Numbered from the stretch's first letter, positions 45,013 through 54,622 are shown. The stretch is 64,000 nucleotides of DNA from Mangrovibacterium sp041596335 (GCF_041596335.1 NZ_JBFHIT010000016.1:1-64000); one strand, 5' to 3'. The notes: generated by a model from the sequence alone, not told the origin. Numbers and translations are program-made.

Positions 45013-46658
45013 ATCGCTTTTTGATCAGTCATAGTTTTCTTTGCTTGTTTTAAGGCTTGGTCAAATGCTGAAAAAACTTTTTCACGGCTTATTAGCTTGA
45101 ATAACCCACCCTTTTCCAGATCCTTCAATACATTTGAGCGCACGCCAGACAGAATAACTTCTGTCCCACTCAATCTGATCTGTTTAATCGCATCTTTCAG
45201 GTTATGTATGCCCGTCGAATCAATAAAAGGTACGTGGCGCATTCGGATAATCAGAACTTCTGATTTTACACCAATTTGGTGTAAGGTTGAACTGTATTGC
45301 TTAGCCGAAGCAAAGAAAAATGGTCCACTTATCTCGTAAATCCCTAAGCCTTTTGGTAAATCAGCATAATTTTCGAGCACATCTGAGTCAATCTCAAAAT
45401 CGGGCTGGGCTCCTGCATCTGCCATCCGTTTCATAAACAGCATGGCCGACAAAACAATTCCGATTTCAATCGCGAAGGTTAAATCGACAAGCACTGTCAA
45501 TAAGAATGTTACAAGTAAAATCAGAATATCAAAAGGCGATCCCTTAAGGATAGATACGAACGAACGCCATTCACTCATGTTGTAGGAAACCACAATCAAA
45601 ATACCGGCGAGACATGACATTGGGATCAGTTTAGCCCATTGCCCGAAAAACAACATTATGAATAGTAAAGTCAAAGCATGTACGACACCGGCAACCGGAG
45701 TACGTCCTCCATTTTTCACATTGGTGGCTGTACGGGCAATCGCCCCAGTGGCCGGAATTCCGCCGAAGAAAGGAGTTACCACATTCGCAACTCCCTGCGC
45801 GATTAGTTCCGTATTCGAACGGTGATTTCCACCAATCATCCCATCAGAAACTACTGCCGACAATAAACTTTCAATCCCCCCCAGCAACGCAATCGTCAAT
45901 GCCGGTGCAAAGTACAGGTGTAATTGACTAAAATCAACCGACGGGAAAGTTAGACTGATTGTTTGTGGAATATCTCCGAAAACGGTTTCAATATTCGAAA
46001 CCGGCAAATGAAAAATTTGTACTGCAGCAGTTACCGCTATTATTGCGACAAATGATCCGGGAATCTTATTACTGATTTTCCTAAAATAAACAGTGATCAG
46101 GATGGTAACAACCGTAATCGCCAATGCAGTAAAATTAACCTGACTGAGATTTGCTAAATAAGTGCCCCATTTCGGAATAAATTCCGATGGCAACGTGTCC
46201 AATTGAAGTCCTAGTGCGTCCTTTATTTGTGTGGTAAAAATCACCAACGCGATACCGCTGGTAAAGCCGACAACCAAGGGGTGAGGAATGAACTTGAGCA
46301 AAGCCCCAAGTTTTAACAAGCCAAAAATGATGAGAATGACTCCGGCTAATATGGTCGAGATCAACAAGCCATCTAAACCATATGTTTGGAGAATACCGAA
46401 AACAATGACGATAAATGCCCCCGTCGGACCGCCAATTTGAACCCGACTTCCACCTAGTATGGAAACAATTAAACCGGCTACAATCGCTGTTATTAAACCC
46501 TTTTCGGGTGAAACACCCGAAGCCACGGCAAACGCAATGGCCAGAGGCAATGCAACAATGCCGACAATGATGCCGGCAAACAAATCTTTGGAAAACTGAT
46601 CTTTGGAATATCCTTGTTTTAGAACACTCACTAGCTTGGGATGGAAAACCTTGTTCAT
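45009..46658 (-). CDS. SulP family inorganic anion transporter with STAS domain
   Basis: A 549-residue membrane carrier of the SLC26/SulP type. The signature IVGIVALPLAIAFAVASGVSPEKGL lies at about 31-55, followed by about 10-12 further hydrophobic segments, and a cytoplasmic STAS domain from about 440 (VLIIRMRHVPFIDSTGIHNLK). Probable substrates are sulfate, bicarbonate or dicarboxylate; this cannot be resolved by sequence here. A -7 element lies at 46684-46691. There are no sulfate reduction or carbonic anhydrase genes adjacent. Confidence 0.88.
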   Translation of the reverse strand: MNKVFHPKLVSVLKQGYSKDQFSKDLFAGIIVGIVALPLAIAFAVASGVSPEKGLITAIVAGLIVSILGGSRVQIGGPTGAFIVIVFGILQTYGLDGLLISTILAGVILIIFGLLKLGALLKFIPHPLVVGFTSGIALVIFTTQIKDALGLQLDTLPSEFIPKWGTYLANLSQVNFTALAITVVTILITVYFRKISNKIPGSFVAIIAVTAAVQIFHLPVSNIETVFGDIPQTISLTFPSVDFSQLHLYFAPALTIALLGGIESLLSAVVSDGMIGGNHRSNTELIAQGVANVVTPFFGGIPATGAIARTATNVKNGGRTPVAGVVHALTLLFIMLFFGQWAKLIPMSCLAGILIVVSYNMSEWRSFVSILKGSPFDILILLVTFLLTVLVDLTFAIEIGIVLSAMLFMKRMADAGAQPDFEIDSDVLENYADLPKGLGIYEISGPFFFASAKQYSSTLHQIGVKSEVLIIRMRHVPFIDSTGIHNLKDAIKQIRLSGTEVILSGVRSNVLKDLEKGGLFKLISREKVFSAFDQALKQAKKTMTDQKAI

Positions 46659-46683
46659 AAATGTCTATTTAGAGCTGAAGGTG

Positions 46684-46691
46684 CAAAAGTA
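46684..46691 (-). promoter_or_regulatory. -7 element before the SulP gene
   Basis: TACTTTTG on the minus strand matches TAnnTTTG, 25 bases before the ATG at 46658. No TTG at 19-20 bases upstream. Confidence 0.45.
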
Positions 46692-46862
46692 GACACAAAT
46701 GGCTGCCTTTATCCCCGCTTAAGCCCATTTTTTTTCGATTTACAACATCGAAAAAACGAATAGCACTGTAAGACAGACAATTAATTAACCAACATCCCAG
46801 TATGAACATTCGTTAATATTGACCATAATTTGTGGCCAGCTTTGGGAATTCTAAATCACAAG

Positions 46863-47246
46863 CTACTTAAGCTGATCAACAATCAAACTTACCTGCTCAA
46901 ACGATTCCCGATGGCGCTTCTTAAAAAAACCAGTCGACATAACTTCCAACTCATCCTTCACTTGATTCATTGAACCCAAGATGGTTTTCCGAAACAAACT
47001 GGCGCAATTAGCACAACGTTCTGCCCCAATGCTGTCAGCAATTTCCAGAGCCTCTTTCATCTTATAAATCGAGCGACCATATTCCTTTCCGAACCGACTT
47101 TGCTGAGCTGTTGATAACAAACGATTGATTTCTACTAAATTTTGACTACACACATTGCCATTGGCTGGACAACTAACTAATTGAATAATGTCTTCATTCA
47201 ATTTTCCTTTTTCATTCCGCGACTCAAAAAAATCTAACAACTTCAT
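46863..47246 (-). CDS. Small Cys-containing helical protein, unknown function
   Basis: A 127-residue protein with no recognised family. It is mainly helical and polar, with four Cys in two groups: SCPANGNVC (about 25-33) and CANC (about 78-81), a spacing that could bind a metal or form disulfides. No signal peptide or membrane span. An inverted repeat (TTAACT-TTTT-AGTTAA, 47251-47266) sits in the leader just before the start. It is transcribed divergently from a PAS sensor kinase that also has a four-Cys cluster, so a shared redox or metal response is conceivable but unproven. Confidence 0.6.
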   Translation of the reverse strand: MKLLDFFESRNEKGKLNEDIIQLVSCPANGNVCSQNLVEINRLLSTAQQSRFGKEYGRSIYKMKEALEIADSIGAERCANCASLFRKTILGSMNQVKDELEVMSTGFFKKRHRESFEQVSLIVDQLK

Positions 47247-47761
47247 AACCTTAACTTTTTAGTTAACATTTCCTACTACCTAACCCCTACCTGAAGTCCG
47301 ATTACTTGATATTTATTTTTGCACTTAAACAAGCATTGATCACGAAATTATTAATATAAATTTAACTTACAAACTATTCTGATCCTTTTTTTGATATTTT
47401 ATCAAGTTGATATTTCTCAATTAGCAGTCAATAAAAAATCAAAAAAGTCAACGGTTACTCGATTGACAGACTGCAGTTTTCACACATATGATCATTCTAC
47501 TCGAAATAAATCTGCAATATCAACAGACCACCCATGGTTCTATTATTGCCTCCTTCGAAACAGTCATTTGGTTAATTGAGGCGAATGTCAATCGCTTTTT
47601 TACCCGGCAAACATTTCCGACAAAGCACGCCGACTGTCAAGTGAAAAAAGCAGAGCCTCGGTCATGCGAAGTATACAACGACATCAAACGAATACACCAG
47701 CTTAAAATGATGATTGAAATATTGTCCGTTTTTTATAACCTTGTAGCTTTATCCCAAAAGA
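47247..47761. other. Intergenic region between divergent Cys protein and PAS kinase
   Basis: A 515-base AT-rich spacer. An open frame of 93 codons from 47488 overlaps the kinase start by 8 bases but shows no protein-like features. Near the kinase, TTG (47722-47724) and TAGCTTTA (47744-47751) are 19 bases apart, a near-consensus promoter; the leader would be only about 5 bases. A 6-base inverted repeat lies at 47251-47266. Confidence 0.4.
47251..47266. repeat. Palindrome TTAACT-TTTT-AGTTAA
   Basis: Perfect 6-base inverted repeat with a 4-base centre, in the leader 5 bases before the start at 47246. Could be an operator or chance in AT-rich DNA. Confidence 0.3.
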
Positions 47762-48898
47762 ATGAATAGCAAAAAACTCCAGACACAATATGCGCCCGCC
47801 GAAAGAGCGGATAGCGCCATCCTTTCAGCTCAAAACCAGCTCTTTTTCAACAACGAATCGTTTGTAAACATTACCAATTCGGTATCGCAAATATTGGTTG
47901 TTATCAACAAAGAGCGCCAGATCATCTATGCCAATAAGGTATTCCGCGAATTACTTTCGATCACCGATAGCGACCACTACCTTGGTAAACGAGTGGGTGA
48001 AGCTGTTCAATGCATTCATTCGTCGCAAACAGAAGGCGGCTGCGGAACAACCATGTTCTGCAGCAAATGCGGTGCTGTCAATGCAATTCTGGATTCGTTT
48101 AACGGAATTCAGTCTGTTAATGAATGCCGAATCTCGCTGCAAAACGGTGAGTCGCTCGACTTGAAGGTATCCTCAACCCCTTATTCATTAAACGGGCAAG
48201 AGTTTTCAATTTTTGTGATTACAGATATCAGCGGCGAAAAAAGGAGACAAATACTGGAACGGATCTTCTTTCACGACGTACTAAACAGCGCAGGCGGAAT
48301 TTCAGGCCTTTCGGCTGTGTTGAATGCGATTGATGATCCAGAGGAAATTTCCGAAATCGCGCAATTAATTCACGGTTCAGCAGACCATTTGATTAATGAA
48401 ATTAAAGCACAACGCCAATTGTCGGCTGCAGAAAGTGGAAATTTAGAGCTACATATCGACAAACATGAGTCAATATCAATCCTCCAACAGGTCGCAGGCT
48501 TGCTCTCCAAGCATGAAATATCCAATGAAAAACAGATTTCAATAAACCCGAATTCAGAAAATTTCAATCTTGAGACTGATGCCACACTATTGAAAAGAGT
48601 TTTAGGTAACATGACTAAAAACGCTCTTGAAGCGTCGTTGCCAAACGCCACCGTTAAACTTTCCGTATTCAAAAATGACAAATCGGTTGTTTTCGCGGTT
48701 CACAACCAAAACTATATTGAGGAGCAAACTCAGCTTGAGCTATTTAAACGTTCATTCTCAACCAAAGGAGCTGGCAGAGGAATTGGTACTTACAGCATGA
48801 AACTACTAGGTGAAAAATACCTAAAAGGGAAAGTCTGGTTTAACAGCACACAAGCCGATGGCACAACATTTTTTATTGAACTGCCCCAAACCAGCTAA
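47762..48898 (+). CDS. PAS domain sensor histidine kinase with a four-Cys cluster
   Basis: A 378-residue soluble kinase without membrane spans. A PAS-like domain (about 37-160, VLVVINKERQIIYANKVF) holds a cluster Cys84, Cys94, Cys100, Cys103 (with GGCGTT and CSKCG), which suggests iron-sulfur, zinc or redox sensing. The H-box is FFHDVLNSAGG with His171; GNMTKNALEAS is the N box, and GRGIGTY plus DGTTFFIEL the G region of the ATPase. It is thus a likely active cytoplasmic kinase of the atypical HD-x-LN type. No receiver domain or regulator adjoins it, so the partner is unknown; a single-domain regulator lies at 8599-9012. Confidence 0.82.
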   Translation: MNSKKLQTQYAPAERADSAILSAQNQLFFNNESFVNITNSVSQILVVINKERQIIYANKVFRELLSITDSDHYLGKRVGEAVQCIHSSQTEGGCGTTMFCSKCGAVNAILDSFNGIQSVNECRISLQNGESLDLKVSSTPYSLNGQEFSIFVITDISGEKRRQILERIFFHDVLNSAGGISGLSAVLNAIDDPEEISEIAQLIHGSADHLINEIKAQRQLSAAESGNLELHIDKHESISILQQVAGLLSKHEISNEKQISINPNSENFNLETDATLLKRVLGNMTKNALEASLPNATVKLSVFKNDKSVVFAVHNQNYIEEQTQLELFKRSFSTKGAGRGIGTYSMKLLGEKYLKGKVWFNSTQADGTTFFIELPQTS

Positions 48899-48929
48899 TA
48901 CCAAATTTCAATGTCGTTTTTATTTTAAA

Positions 48930-50189
48930 TTACTTAGAAACCAACTGCATCAACAATCCACAGATATAAGCACCGTAGGTTCCCAACGCATAACCTAAAA
49001 CAGCCAACAAAACCCCTACGGGGGCTAACGATGGATGAAAAGCTGCAGCAACGACAGGCGCACTTGCAGCGCCGCCAATGTTCGCTTTACTACCAACTGC
49101 CAGAAAGAAAAACGGTGCTTTAATCAATTTGGCAACCAAAATCATTAAACCAACGTGAATAGCCATCCAAATACCACCTACCGCAAAAAGGCCGATGTTG
49201 TCGAAGATCTTTGTAATATCCATCTTCATCCCAATTGTGGCTACCAAAACATAAATAAACAACGTCCCCACCTTTGAAGCTCCGGCTCCTTCGTAGTTTC
49301 GAAGCTTTGTAAACGACAGGCCAATTCCCACTGTCGTAGCCAAAATAATCAACCAAAAGAACCGAGAAGTGAGGCTAAACTTATCCAAAAAAGGTGCATG
49401 CACTTCAATGATTGGTACAATTGTATCGGCAAACCAGTGCGCCAATCCGGTAACCCCAAGCCCAATCGCCAAAATAACCATTAAATCGGTTGTACTTGGT
49501 ATTCGGGCAATCCGCTGACTAAAATCATGCATTTTTGTTTGCAAACGTTCCACACTGCTGGCATCAGCTTTTAAGAAACGATCAATTCGATGAGATTTTC
49601 CGACTCCAATTAACAGGAAAGCCATCCAAACCTCAGCCACCAGCACATCAACCGTAATCATCACTGAATACAAATGGTCGGATGGCTGAAAAATTTCGTA
49701 CATCGCAGCCTGGTTTGCTCCACCGCCAATCCAACTACCGGCAATGGTGGTCATACCGCGCCAAACAGCGTCAGGCCCTGCGCCTCCAATTAATTCAGGG
49801 TTGATTGCAGAAGCGATTAAGATAGCCAACGGTCCACCGGCAACGACACCTGCAGTACCTGTAATAAACATGATAAGCGCTTTGTTTCCAAGTTTGAAAA
49901 CCTCCTTCAAATTAATACTAAGCGTAAGTAAAACTAAACTCGCCGGAAGCAAGTAGCGCGATGCCACGTAATACAAATTCGAATTTTCGCCATCAACAAT
50001 TCCAAAAGTTGTGAGCAAACTGGGGAGAAAATAACAAAGCAGCAGCATCGGAACTACCTTGAAGAACTTCGTGAAAATCGGGTTCGACGAATTGCTGGTG
50101 TAAAAGATTCCAGCCAATAGCATAATGATAATTCCTAAAGTAACGGCATCACTCTGAATGAGCGCACCAGTATGCTCTGTGTTTGTCAT
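48930..50189 (-). CDS. DUF819 family membrane protein
   Basis: A 419-residue integral membrane protein with about ten hydrophobic segments, among them a glycine-rich LIMFITGTAGVVAGGPLAILI and a later GSKANIGGAASAPVVAAAF. The family DUF819 resembles transporter folds (CPA/BASS-like by symmetry) but substrate is unknown; a glutamate or amino acid link has been suggested elsewhere without proof known to me. Start ATG at 50189. A good -33/-7 promoter lies at 50253-50282. Confidence 0.85.
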   Translation of the reverse strand: MTNTEHTGALIQSDAVTLGIIIMLLAGIFYTSNSSNPIFTKFFKVVPMLLLCYFLPSLLTTFGIVDGENSNLYYVASRYLLPASLVLLTLSINLKEVFKLGNKALIMFITGTAGVVAGGPLAILIASAINPELIGGAGPDAVWRGMTTIAGSWIGGGANQAAMYEIFQPSDHLYSVMITVDVLVAEVWMAFLLIGVGKSHRIDRFLKADASSVERLQTKMHDFSQRIARIPSTTDLMVILAIGLGVTGLAHWFADTIVPIIEVHAPFLDKFSLTSRFFWLIILATTVGIGLSFTKLRNYEGAGASKVGTLFIYVLVATIGMKMDITKIFDNIGLFAVGGIWMAIHVGLMILVAKLIKAPFFFLAVGSKANIGGAASAPVVAAAFHPSLAPVGVLLAVLGYALGTYGAYICGLLMQLVSK

Positions 50190-50252
50190 GTAATATTATT
50201 TTCAGGATTAAAACAAATAATTTCCGATTGGAATCCAATGGAAAATCCGAGG

Positions 50253-50282
50253 CAAAGATACCAATATCTCAACGCAGAGCAA
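50253..50282 (-). promoter_or_regulatory. Promoter of the DUF819 gene
   Basis: On the minus strand TTG (50280-50282), exactly 19 bases, then TATCTTTG (50253-50260), a full match to the Bacteroidota pattern. The transcript would start near 50246, leaving a leader of about 57 bases. Confidence 0.65.
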
Positions 50283-50367
50283 CGACAAAGATCAGGCTTG
50301 GAGTATGGCGGTTAAATTCCCGAAATAACTTTTCCGATCTGGTCAAATCAGCAATTTTATAATTGCT

Positions 50368-52386
50368 CTAGTTCTTGCTTTTCAAAATCTCCTGTAAGCG
50401 ATACATCTCATCGCGTAAACGAGCCGCCTCAATAAAGTCAAGTTCTTTGGCTGCTGCTTCCATTTCCTTTTTGGTTTTGGCAATGGTTTTTTCCAAGGCA
50501 GGCACACTCATGTGAGCCACAACCGGATCGGCAGCCACATCGAGCGGTCTTTCTTCCTGCTGATAGGTTTGCGACTTATTACTCCGATATTCGTAACCAA
50601 TAATTTCGCGGGTTGGTTTCACAATCGCCTGTGGTGTAATTCCATGTTCTTCGTTGTATTTTAACTGTCTGGCACGGCGATAATTTGTCGAGTCAATGGT
50701 TTTTTGCATCGAATTAGTGATCTTGTCGGCATACATAATCACTCGACCGTTCAGGTTTCGGGCAGCACGCCCGGCAGTTTGAGTCAACGAACGTTCCGAT
50801 CGAAGAAACCCTTCTTTATCAGCATCGATAATCGCAACCAACGAAACTTCCGGCAAATCAAGTCCTTCTCTTAACAGGTTGATTCCGACCAACACATTGA
50901 ACACCCCCCGACGCAGGTCTTCCATAATCTCAATCCGCTCCAGGGTATCGATGTCCGAATGGATATAGCGGGTTTTGATCCCCATATTGAGGAGGTATTT
51001 GCTGAGTTCTTCCGACATGCGCTTGGTGAGCGTCGTTACCAGAACCCGTTCATTCTTATCAATTCGCAGATGAATTTCGTTCATCAAATCGTCAATCTGA
51101 TTCAATGACGGCCGCACATCAATAATTGGATCGAGCAGCCCGGTTGGACGAATAATTTGTTCGACAATCACCCCCTCTGATTTCTCCAATTCGTAATCGG
51201 CAGGCGTGGCACTCACAAACAACGTTTGGCTCACAATCGACTCAAACTCCTCAAACCTCAACGGACGGTTATCAATAGCAGCGGGCAAGCGGAATCCGTA
51301 ATCCACCAAATTCACCTTGCGGGAATGATCGCCGCCATACATCGCTCTAATCTGCGGAACAGTAACATGACTTTCATCCAGAATAACCAGAAAATCATCC
51401 GGGAAATAATCCAGCAGGCAAAATGGTCTTGAACCGGCATCACGTCCGTCAAAATAGCGCGAATAGTTTTCGACCCCCGGGCAGTAGCCCAACTCACGCA
51501 TCATTTCAAGGTCATATTCAACGCGCTCTTCAATACGCTTGGCTTCGAGCGGCTTGCCAATCTCGCGAAAGAAATCAACCTGCTTCACCAAATCGTCCTG
51601 TATCTGACGGATCGAACTTTGCATCCGCTCCTTCGTCGTAACAAAAATATTGGCCGGATAAATAACCGCTTTATCCAACTTTTCTATAATGCTGCCCTCT
51701 ATCGGGTCGAAGCTGTAAATCTCCTCCACCTCGTCGCCCCAAAAAACCAACCGCACTGCATAGTCGGCATAGGCCAAATACACATCCACGGTATCCCCTT
51801 TCACCCTGAAATTGCCACGTTGAAAATCGATTTCGTTCCGGGAATACAGCGCGTCAACCAATTTATGCAGAACCTGATTCCGATTAACGACCTCACCCAC
51901 CGATAATTCGGTCACATTTTCATGAAAATCCTGAGGATTACCGATCCCATAGAGACAGGAGACCGAAGAAACGACCACCACATCCCGTCGTCCGGACAAG
52001 AGCGCAGAGGTTGTACTCAGTCGCAGTTTCTCAATATCCTGATTAATGGACAAATCTTTCTCGATGTAGGTATCCGTTGTTGGTAAATAGGCTTCAGGCT
52101 GATAATAGTCGTAATACGAAACAAAGTACTCCACCGCATTTTCCGGGAAAAACTGTTTCATTTCGCCATACAATTGAGCAGCCAGGGTTTTATTGTGGCT
52201 AAGAATTAAAGTTGGTCGCTGCACCTTTTCAATGACATTCGCCATCGTGAAAGTTTTCCCCGATCCGGTTACTCCTAAAAGGGTTTGAAACCGCACTCCC
52301 TGCTCAATACCTTCGGCAATTTGACGGATTGCTTCAGGTTGATCCCCCATCGGTTTATAAGGTGCAACAACTTTAAGATCTTTCAT
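50368..52386 (-). CDS. uvrB: Excinuclease ABC subunit B
   Basis: A 672-residue helicase-like damage verifier of nucleotide excision repair. Walker A GVTGSGKT at 38-45, the beta-hairpin YYDYYQPEAYLP (about 94-105) that separates strands, DESHVT as motif II (about 340), the QTAGRAARN motif VI (about 545) and a C-terminal UVR domain (about 630-668) that binds UvrC are all present. Full length. It follows the EEP lipoprotein gene by 82 bases on the same strand and may be co-transcribed with the HAD-EEP pair; UvrA and UvrC are not in the window. Confidence 0.97.
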   Translation of the reverse strand: MKDLKVVAPYKPMGDQPEAIRQIAEGIEQGVRFQTLLGVTGSGKTFTMANVIEKVQRPTLILSHNKTLAAQLYGEMKQFFPENAVEYFVSYYDYYQPEAYLPTTDTYIEKDLSINQDIEKLRLSTTSALLSGRRDVVVVSSVSCLYGIGNPQDFHENVTELSVGEVVNRNQVLHKLVDALYSRNEIDFQRGNFRVKGDTVDVYLAYADYAVRLVFWGDEVEEIYSFDPIEGSIIEKLDKAVIYPANIFVTTKERMQSSIRQIQDDLVKQVDFFREIGKPLEAKRIEERVEYDLEMMRELGYCPGVENYSRYFDGRDAGSRPFCLLDYFPDDFLVILDESHVTVPQIRAMYGGDHSRKVNLVDYGFRLPAAIDNRPLRFEEFESIVSQTLFVSATPADYELEKSEGVIVEQIIRPTGLLDPIIDVRPSLNQIDDLMNEIHLRIDKNERVLVTTLTKRMSEELSKYLLNMGIKTRYIHSDIDTLERIEIMEDLRRGVFNVLVGINLLREGLDLPEVSLVAIIDADKEGFLRSERSLTQTAGRAARNLNGRVIMYADKITNSMQKTIDSTNYRRARQLKYNEEHGITPQAIVKPTREIIGYEYRSNKSQTYQQEERPLDVAADPVVAHMSVPALEKTIAKTKKEMEAAAKELDFIEAARLRDEMYRLQEILKSKN

Positions 52387-52468
52387 TTCTTTAACTCCAA
52401 AATCCAGTCTTCAATTTTCGAATCAGCTTTTTTGTAAAACAATTCAACTATTGAAAACCAGTCGATTT

Positions 52469-53461
52469 CTATTTTTCTATTTCAAAATAAACCGGAAAGT
52501 GGTCCGAAACACCACCGTAGTAATTCGGTCCGCCATAAGTCCGGTTTGGGGTCACTTTCCCTTGCTTATCGGTGTACTCCATCCAGGCTTCGCGAAAGAT
52601 TGACCCGACTGGTGCTACAACCCGAAATCCTTTTTCATCCATCAACGAAGACGATACAACCAAGTTATCCAAAACATTCCAGTTGCCTCGGTAGCAGTAG
52701 GTTCCCTTCTTTTGCCCCTCGAAAGGAGCCATTAAATTCACCAACTTTGAATTACTGTCTGGCATGCCCGCCCCCAGTACTTTTGACATACTTTCGTTAT
52801 GTGGTTCGTCGTTCATATCGCCCATAATAACAACATTGGCTTCCGGGTTTTTAGTCAAAATCCGATCGACTCGTTGTTTAAGAACTCCGGCTACAAACAT
52901 TCGGTGGGGCGCTGTTTTTGCCAGTCCACCAATACGCGATGGCCAGTGATTCACAAAGAAGTGGAAATCTTCATTTTTTATTTTCCCGTACACATATAAA
53001 ATATCGCGGGTCGAAAATCCGGGATTAACAGCTATCGCTTCAGATGTTATAAATTCGAATTTATCCGGGCGATAAAGTAACGCCACGTCAATCCCCCGAT
53101 GATCCGGGCTATCGTGATGAACAATCTGATAATTTCCCGGAGACATTCTTTTTATACGCACCAGATCTTCCAGAACACGTCGGTTTTCAATCTCAGCCAA
53201 GCCAATTATTCCAGGCAAATCATCGGGGCTAATATCGGTAAGTACCCGGGCAATGTCGTTCAACTTCTTTTCATACCGATCTCCGGTCCATTTTTTCTCG
53301 CTCGTCGGAAGAAACTCATTATCATTCACATGCGGATCATCCTCCGTATCGAACAAATTTTCCACATTGTAGCTAACAATCGTCACCTGTCGAAATTCAT
53401 TTCGGCTCTGACACGAAACAAGAAACAAAAAAGTGAGAATAACCAACCAGTTTTTAGTCAT
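52469..53461 (-). CDS. Endonuclease/exonuclease/phosphatase family lipoprotein
   Basis: A 330-residue EEP enzyme with a lipobox signal (KNWLVILTFLFLVSC, Cys near 17), so it should be anchored in the envelope. Active-site motifs: SYNVENLFD (Asn), IGLAEIENR (Glu), HHDSPDHRGIDVALLYR, VIMGDMNDEP and the final SDHFPVYFE. This arrangement resembles Bacteroidota exported nucleases or phosphodiesterases. It lies 8 bases after the HAD gene and 82 before uvrB on the same strand, suggesting an operon. It is a paralogue of the EEP at 42542-43381, which lacks the lipobox. Confidence 0.87.
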   Translation of the reverse strand: MTKNWLVILTFLFLVSCQSRNEFRQVTIVSYNVENLFDTEDDPHVNDNEFLPTSEKKWTGDRYEKKLNDIARVLTDISPDDLPGIIGLAEIENRRVLEDLVRIKRMSPGNYQIVHHDSPDHRGIDVALLYRPDKFEFITSEAIAVNPGFSTRDILYVYGKIKNEDFHFFVNHWPSRIGGLAKTAPHRMFVAGVLKQRVDRILTKNPEANVVIMGDMNDEPHNESMSKVLGAGMPDSNSKLVNLMAPFEGQKKGTYCYRGNWNVLDNLVVSSSLMDEKGFRVVAPVGSIFREAWMEYTDKQGKVTPNRTYGGPNYYGGVSDHFPVYFEIEK

Positions 53462-53469
53462 ATTCGGTT

Positions 53470-54069
53470 CTATTTACCCGTCGTTACGTTGTAATATTTT
53501 GTTACGTCAACCACCATCATACCAGCTGTTTTGGCAGCCTTCATGCCCAATACCCCATCTTCAAAAACCTGACAAAGGGACGGACTCACCCCCATTAACT
53601 CGGCACACCGTAAAAATGTTTCAGGATGAGGTTTATAATTCTTTACATCCTCATAGGCCACAATGATATCGAAATATTGATCGAGGTCGATTAGTTCGAG
53701 CGTCTTTTTAGCCAGTCTCTTTAAGCCCCCGGTGCCAACAGCCATTGGCAATTTACCGTGAAATTTTCGAATGACATCGACGACCGGCTCAATTGGTTTT
53801 GCCAGGTGCATGTTGCTTTCGTATTCTTCCTCTTTAGCGTCACCCATCTCTTGAGGGTCGATATTTTTATTGAAAAGTTCGTTTAATTTCTCAACAGTCG
53901 GATAAAGCGGAATGCCCGCCAATGCGTTAAAAAGCTCTACCGTAAAGTCGATATCGTAACGTGCGGCAGCATTACGCCAGGCAACAAAATGAATCGGCAT
54001 CGTATCCGAGATTGTTCCATCCAAGTCAAAAATAAGCCCCTTCGCTTTCGGATCAATATCTAGCACCAT
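53470..54069 (-). CDS. HAD superfamily hydrolase, beta-phosphoglucomutase-like
   Basis: A 199-residue HAD enzyme of subfamily I. Catalytic GLIFDLDGTISDTM (about 12-25) has the nucleophile and acid Asp pair, TGGLKRL contains the motif II Thr, the Lys is in VKNYKPHPETFL, and VFEDGVLGMKAA carries the acidic motif IV. The helical cap matches beta-phosphoglucomutase and sugar phosphatases. The ATG at 54069 begins the protein; a longer in-frame extension to 54117 is spacer. A -7 element is at 54096-54103. It leads the HAD-EEP run. Confidence 0.88.
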   Translation of the reverse strand: MVLDIDPKAKGLIFDLDGTISDTMPIHFVAWRNAAARYDIDFTVELFNALAGIPLYPTVEKLNELFNKNIDPQEMGDAKEEEYESNMHLAKPIEPVVDVIRKFHGKLPMAVGTGGLKRLAKKTLELIDLDQYFDIIVAYEDVKNYKPHPETFLRCAELMGVSPSLCQVFEDGVLGMKAAKTAGMMVVDVTKYYNVTTGK

Positions 54070-54095
54070 TTGGTTGAATTTTAATGAATAATCGC

Positions 54096-54103
54096 CAAAA
54101 GTA
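54096..54103 (-). promoter_or_regulatory. -7 element before the HAD gene
   Basis: TACTTTTG on the minus strand matches TAnnTTTG, 26 bases before the ATG at 54069; supports that start. No -33 TTG at the right spacing. Confidence 0.45.
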
Positions 54104-54175
54104 CACAAAAGCGCCATCCCTTGTCCATTTTTTACTTTACTAAAAAATTAACACATTTGTCGAAAACCAATAAAA

Positions 54176-54562
54176 ATGGAACGACACATTTTTTTATCCC
54201 TGACCACCAGCTCTCAATGGATTTTATTCGTTGGCATATCACTGCTTATCTATTCATGGATTGAGCGAAAACGTTGGCTTCAGATTGCGGGTGAGCTTTT
54301 GTTTGTCGCTTTGGCGCTTTTTGCGCTTTGGGTCATAAAAAGCGGAATGGTTGTCGTTCCCGATGTTGCCGAAGGAGCAACGGCACCAGTCGAAGCCCGC
54401 CTGTTAACTTTTTTTGCCGGGATCGCCCTTTTAGGAATTGTTGCTACTATTGGTCTGGTTCTGCAGCACCTAAAATCATCCTACGCGAAAATTCCTATCT
54501 TAATTCTGGTTGCTGCCGGTGTCCTATTGTTCTTCATGTTAAACCATTTGCAGCGCTTATAA
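54176..54562 (+). CDS. Small membrane protein, unknown function
   Basis: A 128-residue hydrophobic protein with about four spans: roughly 12-27, 34-56, 76-97 and 102-122. A short loop SGMVVVPDVAEGATAPVE separates spans 2 and 3. No family is recognised. It is convergent with the aminotransferase gene, and divergent from the HAD gene over 106 bases. Start ATG at 54176 is the only one before the first span. Confidence 0.65.
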   Translation: MERHIFLSLTTSSQWILFVGISLLIYSWIERKRWLQIAGELLFVALALFALWVIKSGMVVVPDVAEGATAPVEARLLTFFAGIALLGIVATIGLVLQHLKSSYAKIPILILVAAGVLLFFMLNHLQRL

Positions 54563-54596
54563 AAACAAAGGCTGCTTCCCGAAACGAAAAGCAGCC
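54558..54596 (-). terminator. Terminator of the aminotransferase gene
   Basis: GGCTGCTT (54570-54577) pairs perfectly with AAGCAGCC (54589-54596) with an 11-base loop. On the minus strand TTTGTTTTTA follows, a U-rich tail. It is about 27 bases after the stop codon at 54623. Confidence 0.8.
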
Positions 54597-54622
54597 CAGC
54601 CATATATTTTGCAATCCAAAAA

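Noticed and set aside
47488..47769. 93-codon open frame ending over the PAS kinase start (ATGAATAG overlap)
   Set aside because: The coupling-like overlap is attractive, but the product lacks any recognisable pattern, has no upstream promoter or ribosome site and sits in AT-rich spacer. Comparison with relatives would decide.
46863..48898. Treating the kinase and the response regulator at 8599 as a cognate pair
   Set aside because: They are 39 kb apart and nothing in the sequence links them; orphan regulators are common.
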